Positions 33,707 to 44,800 of a stretch of 64,000 nt of DNA are shown here, piece by piece. Origin of the DNA: Armatimonadota bacterium (lineage in GTDB: Bacteria; Armatimonadota; UBA10988); the NCBI GenBank assembly GCA_016235455.1, contig JACRKZ010000051.1, forward strand, positions 1 to 64,000, read 5' to 3'. Below the pieces are notes generated by a model that saw nothing but the letters and a program-made list of their open reading frames with translations, was not told the DNA's origin and ran no database searches. The position numbers and the translations under genes were made by a program. The first letter of the stretch is position 1, and every line of letters starts with the position of its first letter.

Positions 33707-35517
33707 CGCGCTGCCTCCAGCGGTCGCGCGGCATGGATCCACGGCCCATACTGCCGGTCGCCCGCGCGGTACAACACGCGGGGTTCGTCGGGCGCCGAGG
33801 CCTCGGCGACGATCACCTCGTCGCCCCTAATCGTCGTCAGCCAGCGTCCATCGGGCGAGGCCAGCGCCGGCTGCCAGTCGTCGTGGTCGGAACCGAGCGC
33901 TATCATCGGGCTTTCCGCTGGCGCGGTCGGCGCAAGCGGCGGAGCCCTGACCACACCCGGGATCGGCAGGCGGCCGGGCACCGGACGGTCGGACATGCCG
34001 ACCAGCAGCGTGAGGCTCAGGCCGTCGGCGCTGACCGACAGGCCGTGGGGCGAGGAGAGCGGGCCACTCAGCGCGTCGACGCGCCCGTCGGGCCAGAGAT
34101 GGACCACGCGCGCCTCGCCTTGCAGCCGCAGCGACGGCTGGTCGGTGACCACCAGCAGCCAGCCGTCACGGCAGGGCCGGCCGTCCCACACCGCGCCGAA
34201 GCCGGGCCCGGGCAGGGAGCGCACGTGGCCATCGAGCTCCAGCACCGCGGCCTGCGGCCAGCGGTCGGCGCCCAGCAGCAGCAGGCCGCGGCTGTCCGGC
34301 TGCCAGGAGACAGCCCACGGCCGGTCCACCGGCGGCTCGAAGCTGCTCACCACACGCCCGCCACGGTCGATCACGCGCTGATCGAGCAGGAGCCCCGACC
34401 CATCGGGTAGCCAGGTCACATGGCGCCCCACGCGGCCCAGCAGGCGTGCTCGGCCGCCGGTCCGTGGCACCAGCGCCAGTTCGCCGCCCAGCAGGCCGGC
34501 CAGCGTTTGGCCATCGGGCGACCAGGCCAAACGGCCGGGACCCGACCGCCAGCCGGGCGCGGCCACGCGCGTCTGGCCGCTGGCGGTGTCCATCAGCGTC
34601 AGGCCGGCGGCTGTCCAGCAGGCCAACGTGGCGCCATCGGGCGACTCCGTGACGTAGGGGCTCGTCACCGTGACCGAGGCCTGGTCGCGCCCCGAGTCGA
34701 GCTGGAGTCGGTGCAAGGTGTTGACTGCCTCGCCATGCACGACGTACCACAGCGCGGCGCCATCCGCGGACCACACCGGCCCGGCCAGATCGGCGCCGCC
34801 CGTCTGCCGCGCCACCTCGCGTTGCCCCTGGCCGTCGCGCCGAACGAGCACGATGACCGGCTGATGCTTGTCTGCGCTGACCACGCAGGCCACCCAGCGA
34901 CCATCGGGCGAGCCGGCTGGCCCCGGCTGCCATGGGTCTTCGTCGCCTGGCCGCGTGGCTGCTCGCGCCCATCCGGCCAACGTGCGGTTGTCCTGCCAGC
35001 CGAGGCCGAGCGCCGGCGCCCATTGGCGGAGCGTGCGCTCGTTGCCCTGCCAATCGCGCCAGAGCAGCCGGTGTCGCCAGTCGGCCTGCTCCTCGCCAAT
35101 CACCAATTCATGGGCCAGGCCAAACGTGCCGGCGCCATCGTCGGCCGGGTCGACCCGCTCCTCGTCACGCGCGCCATGCGGGAAGCTCCGCGCGGGCCGG
35201 ACGCCCTGGTTCTCTGCCAGCGCCGGCAACAGCTCCGGCCGGTAACGTGTCACGTCGACCTGGGCTGTGGTCTGACCGGCGGCCAGCGTCACGAAGCGTG
35301 GCAGATGACCCGCCGCCGTGACCTCCAGCACGACCCCTGCGCCGTTGGGCGCGTCGACCGCGCAGGGCGTGATGCCGGCGGTGTGCATCGCCGGCGAGTC
35401 GGCGCGGCTCCAGCGCACGCGCGCGCCGGCCGGCCGCGAGGTTACCGAGCAGGGCGTCGCCGCGGCCACGCGCCAGGTCAGACAGCACAGCGCGATGCCC
35501 AGCCAGCGTCGACTCAT
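33703..35517 (-). CDS. Secreted PEGA-like plus TolB/WD40-type propeller protein
   Basis: A 604-residue exported protein starting MSRRWLGIALCCLTWR. Residues about 22-95 resemble a PEGA domain (SVTSRPAGARVRWSRAD; GVVLEVTAAGHLPRFVTLA), a surface-associated beta fold. The rest is a TolB/WD40-like propeller; blades show the SPDGR pattern, for example GSPDGRWVACVVSADKHQP, VWSADGAALWYVVHG, WSPDGQTLAGLLGG and WLPDGSGLLLDQ. The start overlaps the stop of the giant DUF3160 gene by 4 nt and its own stop overlaps the next start by 4 nt, so the three are translationally coupled. A close paralogue (RRWLGVALCCLACR start) sits at 46466-48372 in the same relation to the other giant gene. Likely a partner of the DUF3160 protein; no enzymatic motif is seen. 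Confidence 0.78.
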   Translation of the reverse strand: MSRRWLGIALCCLTWRVAAATPCSVTSRPAGARVRWSRADSPAMHTAGITPCAVDAPNGAGVVLEVTAAGHLPRFVTLAAGQTTAQVDVTRYRPELLPALAENQGVRPARSFPHGARDEERVDPADDGAGTFGLAHELVIGEEQADWRHRLLWRDWQGNERTLRQWAPALGLGWQDNRTLAGWARAATRPGDEDPWQPGPAGSPDGRWVACVVSADKHQPVIVLVRRDGQGQREVARQTGGADLAGPVWSADGAALWYVVHGEAVNTLHRLQLDSGRDQASVTVTSPYVTESPDGATLACWTAAGLTLMDTASGQTRVAAPGWRSGPGRLAWSPDGQTLAGLLGGELALVPRTGGRARLLGRVGRHVTWLPDGSGLLLDQRVIDRGGRVVSSFEPPVDRPWAVSWQPDSRGLLLLGADRWPQAAVLELDGHVRSLPGPGFGAVWDGRPCRDGWLLVVTDQPSLRLQGEARVVHLWPDGRVDALSGPLSSPHGLSVSADGLSLTLLVGMSDRPVPGRLPIPGVVRAPPLAPTAPAESPMIALGSDHDDWQPALASPDGRWLTTIRGDEVIVAEASAPDEPRVLYRAGDRQYGPWIHAARPLEAAR

Positions 35518-38500
35518 GGCCTCGGCTCCTTGTCGCCGGCCGCCCGGAAGCAGACCAGCGCGCCGTCGTCGCTCCAGGCCAGCACGCCTTGCTCGTCGGC
35601 AATCTCGCCGTCGTACTCGGGCGGCAGCCGCAACAGCGGCACTCGGCGGCCGGTGCCGGGCTCGATGTGGTCCACATCGCGCCGGCTGATCACCCACGCG
35701 TTGCCGGCCGGTGCGTTGGGGCGTTCGGCTTCGTCGAGGTAGCCGTTCTCGTGCCTTGGACGCGACAGCGTGCCCGTGGCCATGTCGATGGCCTGCCAGA
35801 TGGTGTTGCCCTCGCTGTCGGAGTAGCGGATGATCCGTTGGCCCTTGGGGTGGTACGACAGCTCGGGGCCATGGCGCGCCGATTCGACCAGCCACAGCGG
35901 CGTGCGCCAGAGCCGCCGGCCGGTGCTCAGGGCGTAGGCCGACAATGTGCCCTTCTCCTGGTCGTGGTCGTAGTCCATGACCAGCACCCGGTCGCCGACG
36001 AAGCTGCGTTCCATCGGATGGCTGGTGGTGATCTCCCAGCCCGGCCGGCCGGATGCGCGGGCCAGCATTCGGTACTCGTCGAGCCCGATCAGGAACAGGT
36101 CGCCCCGGATCACGATGTCGGGGTTGGCTTCCTTGGACAGCTTCAGCGGCTCGCTATGCAAGGCGCGGCCCGAGACGCGGTCGAGCAGTGCCAGTTCCTG
36201 TCGGGAGACGAGGCACACGACATCGCCAGCGATCTCCAGGCGCGGCTGCTGAGCAGGCCGATGCCAGCGCGTGCGGCCCGTGGCGCGGTCGAGGGCGACG
36301 ACGGACTCCACGCCCGCCAGATCGACGTACGACGCGATGACCAGGTCGCCACTGGCCTGGAGCGCGGGCTTGTCCTGGCCGAACACGCTGTCCAGCTCGA
36401 CGCGCCAGGCCTCGCGCAGCCTCGGCTCGCGGCGCACCGCGAGCCGCTCTCGGGCTTCGGCGAGCAGCGCCTGAGCGCGCGGCTGGAAGGGGCCGGCCTC
36501 GTCGACCAAGGGCGTCACGGCGGCAATGGCCTGCTCCAGCCAGCCGACGAGGAGCGGCCCGCGGGCCCGCTCGATCCGCAGCAGCGCGTAGCTGGGCCGA
36601 CCGGCCGGCGTAGCCAGCAGAGCGTCCAGCCAGGGCGCGTCGTTGTGATCGAGGTCCTGGGCAAGCTCGGCGACGGCCTCCTCGTAGCCCGGGCCAGGCC
36701 CAGCGTCGATGCGCTTGGCGAGCACTTCCAGATCGCTGGGCTCGCGATGCGACCGGGCTGCCTTCTGGCCGACCCATGGGGGTAGCGCGGCCAACAGCTT
36801 CTCGGCCTGAGGCCCGGCCGCGGCCAGCAGGGCGTCGAGCCCGTTGGGATCGTCCGCCTGCTCAACGCAGCGGACCAGTTCCAGGCAGATCCGCCGCGAG
36901 TCCCAGCCCGGCAGGAACGGCTGGGCGTCATGCACCGCCACGCGGAGCGGCTCGACGCCCTGCATCCAGGTGTCCTCGGCCAACGGCGACCGCGGCGCGG
37001 CGGACGCCCAGGGGCCTTCTGGCCGCGCCGCCGCCCGTCGCCACAGGCCGATGCCGCGGTCGAGGTCGCCGCCGATGCAGGCCAGCAGCGCCGCCGCGCG
37101 CAGGCCGTCGCGCGTGTCGGGGTAGTCGCGGGCCAACTGCGTGAGCAGCGCCCGGTCGAGGCCCCAGCCGACCAGGCTGCACCGCATCAGCCCCATCGCG
37201 TTCATCTTGCCGCCGATCAGGCGGGCCAAGGCCAACGGTGCCAGCGCCGACCGCGGATGCTCGGACAGCAGCCGGCGCAGCGCCGGCTCGGGGTCGGCCT
37301 GTTCCTCGCGGGCGGCGCTCCACAACGCCATCACCTCGGGCTCGTGGTCCACCACCCAGCGCTGGAGCGGGTCCTGCTGGGCCTTCGGCCCGAATCGCGC
37401 GCGCAGCCTTCGGTACAAAGCGGCATCGCCCCGAGCGAAGGCGGCGCGCAGCAGGCACGATGCGGACAGGTCGATCCAGCGTTGGGCGGGAGCCATGCCA
37501 GGGGTGATCTGGTAGCGTTCGGCCAGCCAGGCCGCCGCCTGGGGCTGCGGCTCGGCCTGGCGCGCGACGCCCAGGTACGGCAGCACGCGATCCAGCGCGG
37601 CCTGTGGATCCAGGTTGGCCAGGGTGTCGGCCGCAACTACCGCGGCCAGCTCGGCCAGCAGGCTGCCGGCGTTGTCGCGTTGGCTCTGGGTCAGGTCAGC
37701 CAGCGGCCGGGTCCAGTGGTCGTCGTCCCGGTAACCCGGCTCGTTCGCCCACGGCGGGACCCAGCGGGCTGCCGCCGCGGCCAGACGCATCGCCGGCAGC
37801 AGGCGGCTGCGCGGGCATTCGGCCTCAAGCCGTGGAAGATCCACGTAGCCGCCCTCCAGGACCACCATCAGCCGGGCCCGCGTGTCCTGGCGGTCGAGTT
37901 CCTGCTCGGGCGTGAGGCCCGGCTTGGGGTCGGTGGCCGCCAGCTTTGCTTTGAGCTGCCGCTCCTGGCGGTCCTGCTCCGCTCGCCAGCGGCCCATGGC
38001 GCCGCCGCACTGCCTGGCCCGGTCCAACGCCTCGTCGGCCGCCTGGCAGCCATACATCGTGTCGCAGGCCATATACGCGTCGCGCGCCGCGCGCAGGTCG
38101 CCCAGGCGCTCACAGGCCCGGCCGATGAGGATCTGCGCCTCTACCTCGACTTCGGTGCCGGCCACGCTCGGCTGGAAGGCGCGCAGACGGTCGATGGCGG
38201 CCTGTGCGCGGCCGGCGACCAGATCGAGCTCGGCCGTCGCCAGCACCGTCCGTGCGGTTGGCCCGGCGCTGTCGGCGAGGAGCACAAAGGTGCTGGTCCA
38301 GGCTGGCGGCCTCGGGCGCGAGTGCGCCGCGTTCAGGCGGGCGTGCCACTCGTCAGCGGTGACGTCGCGTCGGCCGGGCTCGACGAACTCGTGGTAGCTG
38401 CCGACCGCGCCGACCGCCGCGAACGGCGGCAGGCCAGGCAGCTCGAACTGCTCGACGATGGGTCGGAACAGGCCGCTGCCCACGTAGATGCGGCCATCGA

Positions 38501-40106
38501 CCAGCTCCGCGATAGGCGCCAGCGCGGCCGGCGCGCCACACGGCACGGTCCGCAGCACCGCGCTGAAGCTGCGCCAGTGCTCCGAGTGCAGCGGCACCTG
38601 CCCGGCCAGCTCGCGGTCGGCATCCTCGGCGGCCCAGCGCGCCTCGCGCGCCAGGATGGTCAGACAGCTTCCGGCAGCCGCGGTCAGGCCTCGGGCGCGC
38701 AACTGCTCGGCGAAGTCGGAGACCAGGGCGCCATAGGCCCGCCAGAACCGCGGCAATGGCTCCACCAGGCCCTTGGGCAGGGCGCTCGGCATGGCGTAGG
38801 GCTCACCGGAGTCCGCGGAATAGGGCTCGGCGCTGTACTTGAGCTGGGCCCACGAGGTCAGCGCGGTCTGCACCGTCTTGTCGCGCCACTGCGTCGAGCC
38901 CATGAAGCGCGGTGCGCCGGCGGGCTGTTCGTCGAGTTCGCTCAGCAGGGCCAGCCAGCGGTCGTGGACGTTGTCGGCCGCGGGCCGCAGGCGGGCGACC
39001 GGCGGGTCGACCTTGGCCACCGCGCCGCTCAAGCCCAGCGCCGCGGCGACGGCCAGGCCCGAGGGGCGTTCCTGGCGCTCGAGCAGGCTCTGCAGTAGCC
39101 GGGCATCGGGCGGCGCATGGTCGGGCAGCGGCGCGAACCGGCGAGACGGAAGCTGCTCGGTCATCGGGTCATACGGTCGCGAAGGCAGGGCGTACGGCGT
39201 GTATTCCGGCCGCGCCATCTCGGCCAGCACGCGCCGACAGGCCTCCTCGTCGAGCTGTTCGGGATCGGCGCCCGCCGCCAGCAGCGCGCGGTCGAGCTCG
39301 GCGGTGTCGCTGCCATTGAAGTCGCCCCACAGCCAGGTGCGCATGGCGGCCAGGTCACGGTAGGCCGAGCGCGCGGCGTCGTCACGCCGCAGCAAGGCCA
39401 CCCACCAGGCGGCGCGCCGTACGCTGGCGGCCGTGGCGTCCGGCCCGGCCAGCGCCAGCGAGTGCCGGCCCAGGAAGCGCACGGTGCGCAGGTACGACTG
39501 CCGCACCGGCCGGTCGTCGGCCGACAAGCGCGGCATTCCGCGGCCGTAGTCATCGCCGGGGTAGGGGGCTTGCGGCGCCGTCATCTCGGCCAGGGCCGGC
39601 GCGGTGGCGCTGACCAGATCAGGCGGCAGATCGACCTGAACGCCGGCCAGACGCAGCGCCGTGGCCAAGGCGATCACCTCCTCGCGCGGCGCGTTGTCGG
39701 GCCGGGCCAGGTGCGCGCGCCACAGGGCCGACAGCAGGGCCTTGGTCTGGGGCAGCAGCCGCTGCTCCTCGATCTGCTCGAGGATCTGACGATGCACCTC
39801 ATACCAGATGTCCAGCATGGCGTCGCTCGTGACGACGACGGTCATGCCGGCCAGATAGGCGTCGTGGTAGAAGCCGTGCAACGACCCCGCGGCGCGCCCG
39901 CCGATCACGGCGAAGCCATGGTCCGCCAGCGCCTCGGCCAGCCCCTTGGCCGCGCCTGGGTCAGGATGCTGCGACCAATCGCCGAGGTCGCTGCTCTCCA
40001 GGAAGCGGCTCATCTGGTCGAGGTTGGCCGGCGTCCGAGCGCCGACCGCGAGCGGCGCGAGCAGCAGCAGGCTGGCGCAGAGCAGCCGCGCTGACAGTCT
40101 CCCCAT
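35514..40106 (-). CDS. Giant secreted DUF3160 / TPR-like / PQQ-propeller protein A
   Basis: A 1530-residue exported protein with signal peptide SARLLCASLLLLAPLAVGA. Residues about 25-600 are a DUF3160 domain: the signature VVVTSDAMLDIWYEVHRQIL lies near its start, and VGSYHEFVEPGRRDVTADEW marks its end. The next 550 or so residues are helical, TPR-like (VEVEAQILIGRACERLGDLR; AECPRSRLLPAMRL). The last 330 or so are a PQQ-like propeller (VVALDRATGRTRWHRP; RALHSEPLKLS; ALSTGRRLWRTPLWL). DUF3160 has no assigned function. Fusion to a protein-binding middle and a propeller suggests an extracytoplasmic scaffold or sensor. It is the first gene of a coupled trio with the PEGA/propeller and TPR/propeller genes. 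SD AAGGGGTG precedes the ATG. Confidence 0.8.
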   Translation of the reverse strand: MGRLSARLLCASLLLLAPLAVGARTPANLDQMSRFLESSDLGDWSQHPDPGAAKGLAEALADHGFAVIGGRAAGSLHGFYHDAYLAGMTVVVTSDAMLDIWYEVHRQILEQIEEQRLLPQTKALLSALWRAHLARPDNAPREEVIALATALRLAGVQVDLPPDLVSATAPALAEMTAPQAPYPGDDYGRGMPRLSADDRPVRQSYLRTVRFLGRHSLALAGPDATAASVRRAAWWVALLRRDDAARSAYRDLAAMRTWLWGDFNGSDTAELDRALLAAGADPEQLDEEACRRVLAEMARPEYTPYALPSRPYDPMTEQLPSRRFAPLPDHAPPDARLLQSLLERQERPSGLAVAAALGLSGAVAKVDPPVARLRPAADNVHDRWLALLSELDEQPAGAPRFMGSTQWRDKTVQTALTSWAQLKYSAEPYSADSGEPYAMPSALPKGLVEPLPRFWRAYGALVSDFAEQLRARGLTAAAGSCLTILAREARWAAEDADRELAGQVPLHSEHWRSFSAVLRTVPCGAPAALAPIAELVDGRIYVGSGLFRPIVEQFELPGLPPFAAVGAVGSYHEFVEPGRRDVTADEWHARLNAAHSRPRPPAWTSTFVLLADSAGPTARTVLATAELDLVAGRAQAAIDRLRAFQPSVAGTEVEVEAQILIGRACERLGDLRAARDAYMACDTMYGCQAADEALDRARQCGGAMGRWRAEQDRQERQLKAKLAATDPKPGLTPEQELDRQDTRARLMVVLEGGYVDLPRLEAECPRSRLLPAMRLAAAAARWVPPWANEPGYRDDDHWTRPLADLTQSQRDNAGSLLAELAAVVAADTLANLDPQAALDRVLPYLGVARQAEPQPQAAAWLAERYQITPGMAPAQRWIDLSASCLLRAAFARGDAALYRRLRARFGPKAQQDPLQRWVVDHEPEVMALWSAAREEQADPEPALRRLLSEHPRSALAPLALARLIGGKMNAMGLMRCSLVGWGLDRALLTQLARDYPDTRDGLRAAALLACIGGDLDRGIGLWRRAAARPEGPWASAAPRSPLAEDTWMQGVEPLRVAVHDAQPFLPGWDSRRICLELVRCVEQADDPNGLDALLAAAGPQAEKLLAALPPWVGQKAARSHREPSDLEVLAKRIDAGPGPGYEEAVAELAQDLDHNDAPWLDALLATPAGRPSYALLRIERARGPLLVGWLEQAIAAVTPLVDEAGPFQPRAQALLAEARERLAVRREPRLREAWRVELDSVFGQDKPALQASGDLVIASYVDLAGVESVVALDRATGRTRWHRPAQQPRLEIAGDVVCLVSRQELALLDRVSGRALHSEPLKLSKEANPDIVIRGDLFLIGLDEYRMLARASGRPGWEITTSHPMERSFVGDRVLVMDYDHDQEKGTLSAYALSTGRRLWRTPLWLVESARHGPELSYHPKGQRIIRYSDSEGNTIWQAIDMATGTLSRPRHENGYLDEAERPNAPAGNAWVISRRDVDHIEPGTGRRVPLLRLPPEYDGEIADEQGVLAWSDDGALVCFRAAGDKEPRP

Positions 40107-40163
40107 GGCGACACCCCTTGTGGTGCGGTGATTCGCGCCGCGCCGGGCGCCTCCTCCGGCGGC

Positions 40164-41663
40164 CTACGGCGCCACGACCACGCCGCCCAGTTCACCGAAC
40201 TCGTCATGGCTCCGCCGCACCAACGGCAGGCAGACCGGTCGGCCGCTGGCCGGGTCGCGCAGGCCGATGGACAGCACGGCCGCGCCGTTGGCGCTGATCG
40301 TCGGGAAGGTGACCTCGGTGCGGGTCGTGGCCTCGTCGTCCTGCAGCCACCGGCTGGTGGGCAACGGGCCTGCGTCCGTCTGGGCCAGCGTGCGGCCGCC
40401 CTGGGCGGCCGTCAGGCGCAGGCGCAGCGTGGCGTCGCGCAGGGCGCGGCCGACGCCACGGTTGACCCAGCGTACGATCAGCGGGAACGGCCGGCCGGCC
40501 TGGATAGTGCGCGGCAGCGTCACGCTCAGCGGCACCAGCCGATAGCCCATGCGGCGCAGGCCGAGGGCGATCAGGTCGGGCCGCTCGGCCATGAAGTCCT
40601 GCGCGTCGCGTCCGCCATAGCCCAGCAGGCCGATGTAGTTGGGATGCAGGCTCAGCGCGTCCTCCACGGTCCACTTGACCCACGCCGGCCCGCCCGCGCG
40701 CGCCGCGGTGTAGCCGCCGAGGAACTCGCTCATCTGCGGCGCCCGGCGCAGGTCGCGGTAGACGTGCTCGCAGAGGCGGCGCTCATTGGAGTGCACCGCG
40801 CCGCCGGCGCCGTCGCGGCGCAGGGTGATGTTGGGCCGCGCCAGGGCCAGGTCGAAGGCGCTGTAGCGCAGGTAGGCGTCGTACTCGCCGGTGAAGGCGG
40901 GGTCGAGCTTGTCCGTGGGCCCGGCCCACAGCGAGGCGGGGCCGTCGGGATCGTAGGAGTAGCTGAGCGCCAACCAGCGCTCAGGGAAGGCGGCGCTCCA
41001 GATGCCCAGCACCGCGTCGAGCGCGGCGCGTTTGTCGTCCAGCGTGGCGTAGGGATAGCCGGTGTGCCATTCGCCCCAGCGGCCGAACCCGCGCAGGTCG
41101 ACGAGCGCCGGTGTGCGTGCTCCCTGAAAATGCGCGTTGGCCGCCGCCAGGAACTGGCGCAGGCGTGCCTGATAGAGCGGGTTCCGCGCGTCGACGTGCC
41201 AGCCGAACGACGCGCCATCCTCGCGCCGACGCTTCTGGTCGTCGGGGATGCGCGCCAGCAGCCAGTCGGGAATGCCCAGCCCGCCCGGCGGGTCGAGCCG
41301 GGACCAGCCGAACAGCGGCTCGCTGCTGATGCGCAGGTGCAGCCGCTTGCCACGCGCCAGCCAAAAGTCGCAGGCGGCATCGACACGGGTCCAGTCGAAC
41401 CGGCCCTCGGCGGTCTCCACGTCCGACCAGGCGAACATGATGGCTACGTCGTCGCAGCCCTCGAACCGCGCCTCGGGCAGCACCGACATCGTCGCCGTGC
41501 CGTTGGCGCGTGGGTCCAACGGGTAGTTCTCGTAGAGCACCCACCCCATGTCCGGGTTGTGCAGGACGACCTCGGTGTCCTCCCGCGGCGTGAGGGTCTG
41601 GGTGTCCTGGGCGCCGCACGCCGCGGCCAGCAAGGTGGTCATCGCCAGTAGTCGCCAGCGCAT
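40164..41663 (-). CDS. Secreted DUF4832-family protein
   Basis: A 499-residue exported protein. ATG 41663 is preceded by GAGGAG and starts a signal peptide (MRWRLLAMTTLLAAACGA). The N-terminal part has the DUF4832 marks: HNPDMGWVLYENYPLDP, then a WSDVETAEGRFDW strand and FLARGKRLHLRIS-type barrel strands. DLRGFGRWGEWHTGYPY, DERGDD-free but with an acidic cluster, occupies the position of a TIM-barrel active site. A C-terminal beta domain (LIVRWVNRGVGRALRDATL) is typical of the family. Members look like glycosidase-fold proteins of unproven activity. It lies between two copies of the DUF3160 cassette, 57 nt ahead of giant gene A, and may be co-transcribed with it. Confidence 0.8.
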   Translation of the reverse strand: MRWRLLAMTTLLAAACGAQDTQTLTPREDTEVVLHNPDMGWVLYENYPLDPRANGTATMSVLPEARFEGCDDVAIMFAWSDVETAEGRFDWTRVDAACDFWLARGKRLHLRISSEPLFGWSRLDPPGGLGIPDWLLARIPDDQKRRREDGASFGWHVDARNPLYQARLRQFLAAANAHFQGARTPALVDLRGFGRWGEWHTGYPYATLDDKRAALDAVLGIWSAAFPERWLALSYSYDPDGPASLWAGPTDKLDPAFTGEYDAYLRYSAFDLALARPNITLRRDGAGGAVHSNERRLCEHVYRDLRRAPQMSEFLGGYTAARAGGPAWVKWTVEDALSLHPNYIGLLGYGGRDAQDFMAERPDLIALGLRRMGYRLVPLSVTLPRTIQAGRPFPLIVRWVNRGVGRALRDATLRLRLTAAQGGRTLAQTDAGPLPTSRWLQDDEATTRTEVTFPTISANGAAVLSIGLRDPASGRPVCLPLVRRSHDEFGELGGVVVAP

Positions 41664-41804
41664 GGTTGCCGCTCCTCTTGGTAGGACAGTCAGGCAGCGG
41701 CGGCGGCTCCGTGCCGCCGGTCGGGCCGGATGCATTCGAGGCGCCCATCTGGCGCCCGGGTACCCGCGGCGGGGTCCAAGACCACACCGGCACGGAGGTG
41801 TCCG

Positions 41805-44800
41805 TTACGGTCGCCCGACCAGATAGTGCAACGCATGGTCGGCGTGGTCGTAGGTCACCAGGCCGGCCTCATCGCCGATGAGCACCGATTGCTCTGGGGT
41901 CAGGCGCCACGCCGGCACTGTGCGACCTACGCGCGGGTCGAAGTGGTAGACAACGCCGCCGTCCTCCGTCCAGCCGGCGGCGCCGCCCGGTTGGCTCAGC
42001 GCCTTCGGGTCGTTGCCGGACCGACTGTAGGGATCCAGGTTGCGGTGCTCAGCGAGTGGTGAGTCGGCGGGCAAGGCAGGGCCGACCGTGCCGTCGACCA
42101 GGTTCAGCGGCAGCAGCTTGCGGCGCCGGCGGTCGCGGCTGTCGATGAGCACGACCGTGTGGTCGGGTAGCACGAGCAGGTTGTCCTCGCCCAGGTCATC
42201 GGCGGCGGGCGTTCTGGTGCGCCAGCGCACGCGGCCGGTGGTCACGTCCCAGGCGACCACCTCGCCGTCGCCGCGGTCAGGGATGTTGGTGGCGACGACC
42301 AGACCCCCCTCGATCACCGCGCCGCAGGCCCCCGATGCGGTGGCCTGCCAGCCCGGCTGCCCGGGTGCGCGGCCCAGCAGCCGCTGACCGGCGCCAAACA
42401 CCAGCCACGGCTCAGCCGCCAGCAGTCGGGGCCGCATGGGGCCGACCGTGCCGCCGGGCAGCGCCTCGCGGCCCAGGTCGTGGCCGGTGGTGGGGTCGAG
42501 CGTCAGCAGTGCGCTGTCATCGATCACGTAGAGCCGGCCGCCAGCCTCGGCCAGATTGCCGCGCAGGCCGCCCGCCTGCCACCGCACCTCGCCCGAGGCC
42601 CGGTCGATGGCCGTCACGCCGGCGCCGCCGTCGAGTTCGGTCAGCACATAGGCCACTTCGCGCCCGAGCGCCGCTGGCCGGTACTCGCGCAGGTTCTGCT
42701 CGCGCCCGCGGTCGAGCACCAGCGGCAGGCGCCAGGTCTCGACCAGGCGCGGCTGGTCGCGCAGCGCGATCTGGGCGCGTGCCTGTTCGCCGGCCTCAGC
42801 GGCGCGCGCGGCGAACGGCCCGCCGTGCGTCGTTGCTTCGCTCAGCAGATCGAGAGCTTGCTCGGGCCAGGCCAGACGGATGAGCGTCTCGGCGGCCGCG
42901 GCGCGGATCAGCGTCTCAGCCGGCCCACCGGCATGGTCACGGCAGGCGCGGCGGGCCAAGCGCAGCACGGCGTCGCCACCCGCGCTGGGTGGTCCCTGAG
43001 CCAGTTCGCGTGTGACCGCCTCGACCAGCGCCGGCGTGGGCACGGCGCCCGGCTTGTCCAGCGCCGTGCAGGCCTCGTCGAACGACGGTCCCGCCCCGCG
43101 CTCATGGTCACGCAGTGCGAGGGTCAGCGGGTGGTTCGGGTAGCGGCTGGCCAGCTCGCGCCGCGCGCCGGGCAGGTCGCCGAGAGCGGCCAGCAGTTCC
43201 GGCGCCCTGGTCCCGGCTTCGGTGATGAGCGGACCGAACTGGTGCTCGCGGCCCAGGTCGGTCTGGACCGCGGTCAGGTGGTCGAAGGCGCGGTCGAGCG
43301 ACCAGGCGGGCAGCAGGCGATGCACCGCGCGCGCGCCGGCCAGGATGGTGTCGAACGAGACGAACCAGTCGTCGGCGAACTCGAACAGCCGGTCGCCGGG
43401 GTCAATCCACGGCGGCGGCGGCAGCTTCCGCCGCTGGGCCAGCAGGCGCTCGACGAGGGTGTAGTCACGCGCGCGCAGGGCCAGCACGGCGCGCGCTTGG
43501 AGCCCCTGGCGCGAGGCGGGGTAGGCGCGGGCCAGCCGCTCGACGACCGCCGGGTCGACCTTGAGGCAGGCCATCGGCAGGATCAGGTCCCAGGGCGTGA
43601 TCTCGATGCTCAGCCCGGCGCTGGTCGCCATCGCGTGAGGCGCGGTGGTAGCCTTGGGGAACCGCCGGGCCAACTCGTCCAAGGCCCAGCGCGGGTCGCA
43701 CTCGGGTTCCATGGCTTCGGCCCACAGGTCCACCGTGTCCGGCTCGTGGCTGGCTGCCCAGGCGACGAGCTGCCGGCTGGCGTGCGCGCGCGGCTCGTCC
43801 ATCCGGGCGCCGGGTCCCTCCCAGGCGGAGCTCTGGGCAGCGGCCAGACGCTCGTGGGGCGCAGTGTTCAGCTTGGCCCACGCCTCGCGCTGGCCGTGGC
43901 GCAGCAGCGCCGCGCCGAGTGCCTCGCGGTGGGCCTCCACGTAGGCCCGCGCCGTGCCCATGGCGGCTTCGGGATAGAGTCCACGCAGGAACTCAGCGGC
44001 CTCGGGACAGGGCTCGGCGCGCGGGCCGGTGGCCAGGTACGGCGCCAGCACCGCCATGGCCTGGGCTGGGTCCACCGGCAGCAGCCACTGCGCGGCCAGC
44101 ACGGCCGCCACTTCGCCCACCAGTCCGCCGTGGGCCGAACGCTCGATGTCGAGCAGCACGGGCAGGTCGTTCTCGGCCTGGCCGTCGCGCCGGGGGAAGG
44201 GCGCACGGTCCCACAGATGGTCCACCAGCCAGTCGACCAGGCACAGCAGCCGACCCGCGGGCAGCAGCCGGCTGCGCGGGCACTCGGCGTTCAAGCGCGC
44301 GAGCGTGTCCGCGGTCGGCGGAGCGCTAACCAGCGCCCGCAAGCGCTTGTCCTGGCGGGCGACCTCCTGCTCGTCGCTCAGGCCGGGCCGCGGCTCGGTG
44401 GCCGCCAGCCATGGCGCCGCCTTGGCGCGGGCGTCGGCGCCATAGTCCCGGTCGCCGCCGCGCGGTCCGGCCACGGCGCGGTCGCGCTCTGGGCAGCCAT
44501 ACATCGGGCGGCAAGCGAGTCGGGCGGCCTCGGCCTCGGGCTGCCGGCCGAGCACCTGGTAGGCCCGGGCGATGAGCAGTTGCGCGTTCACCTCGGGCCG
44601 CTGGCCGCGGACGGTGGTCTGCCAGGCGCGCAGCCGGGCGATGGCCGCCTCGGCTCGCCCGGTATGGATGTCGGCCTCGGCGGCGCGCAACTCGCGCCGC
44701 GCGGCGTTGGTGGCCGGGTCGGGATCGAGTTGGCAGCTCAGCGCCCAGTCGGGCGGCAGCGGCGGGTCGCGCACGAGGTCCTCGCCCGTGGGCCACGTGT

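Noticed and set aside
36930..39098. 722-codon plus-strand open frame inside giant gene A
   Set aside because: It has the His/Gln/Arg-rich composition of an antisense shadow; the minus strand carries the DUF3160 and TPR-like signatures.
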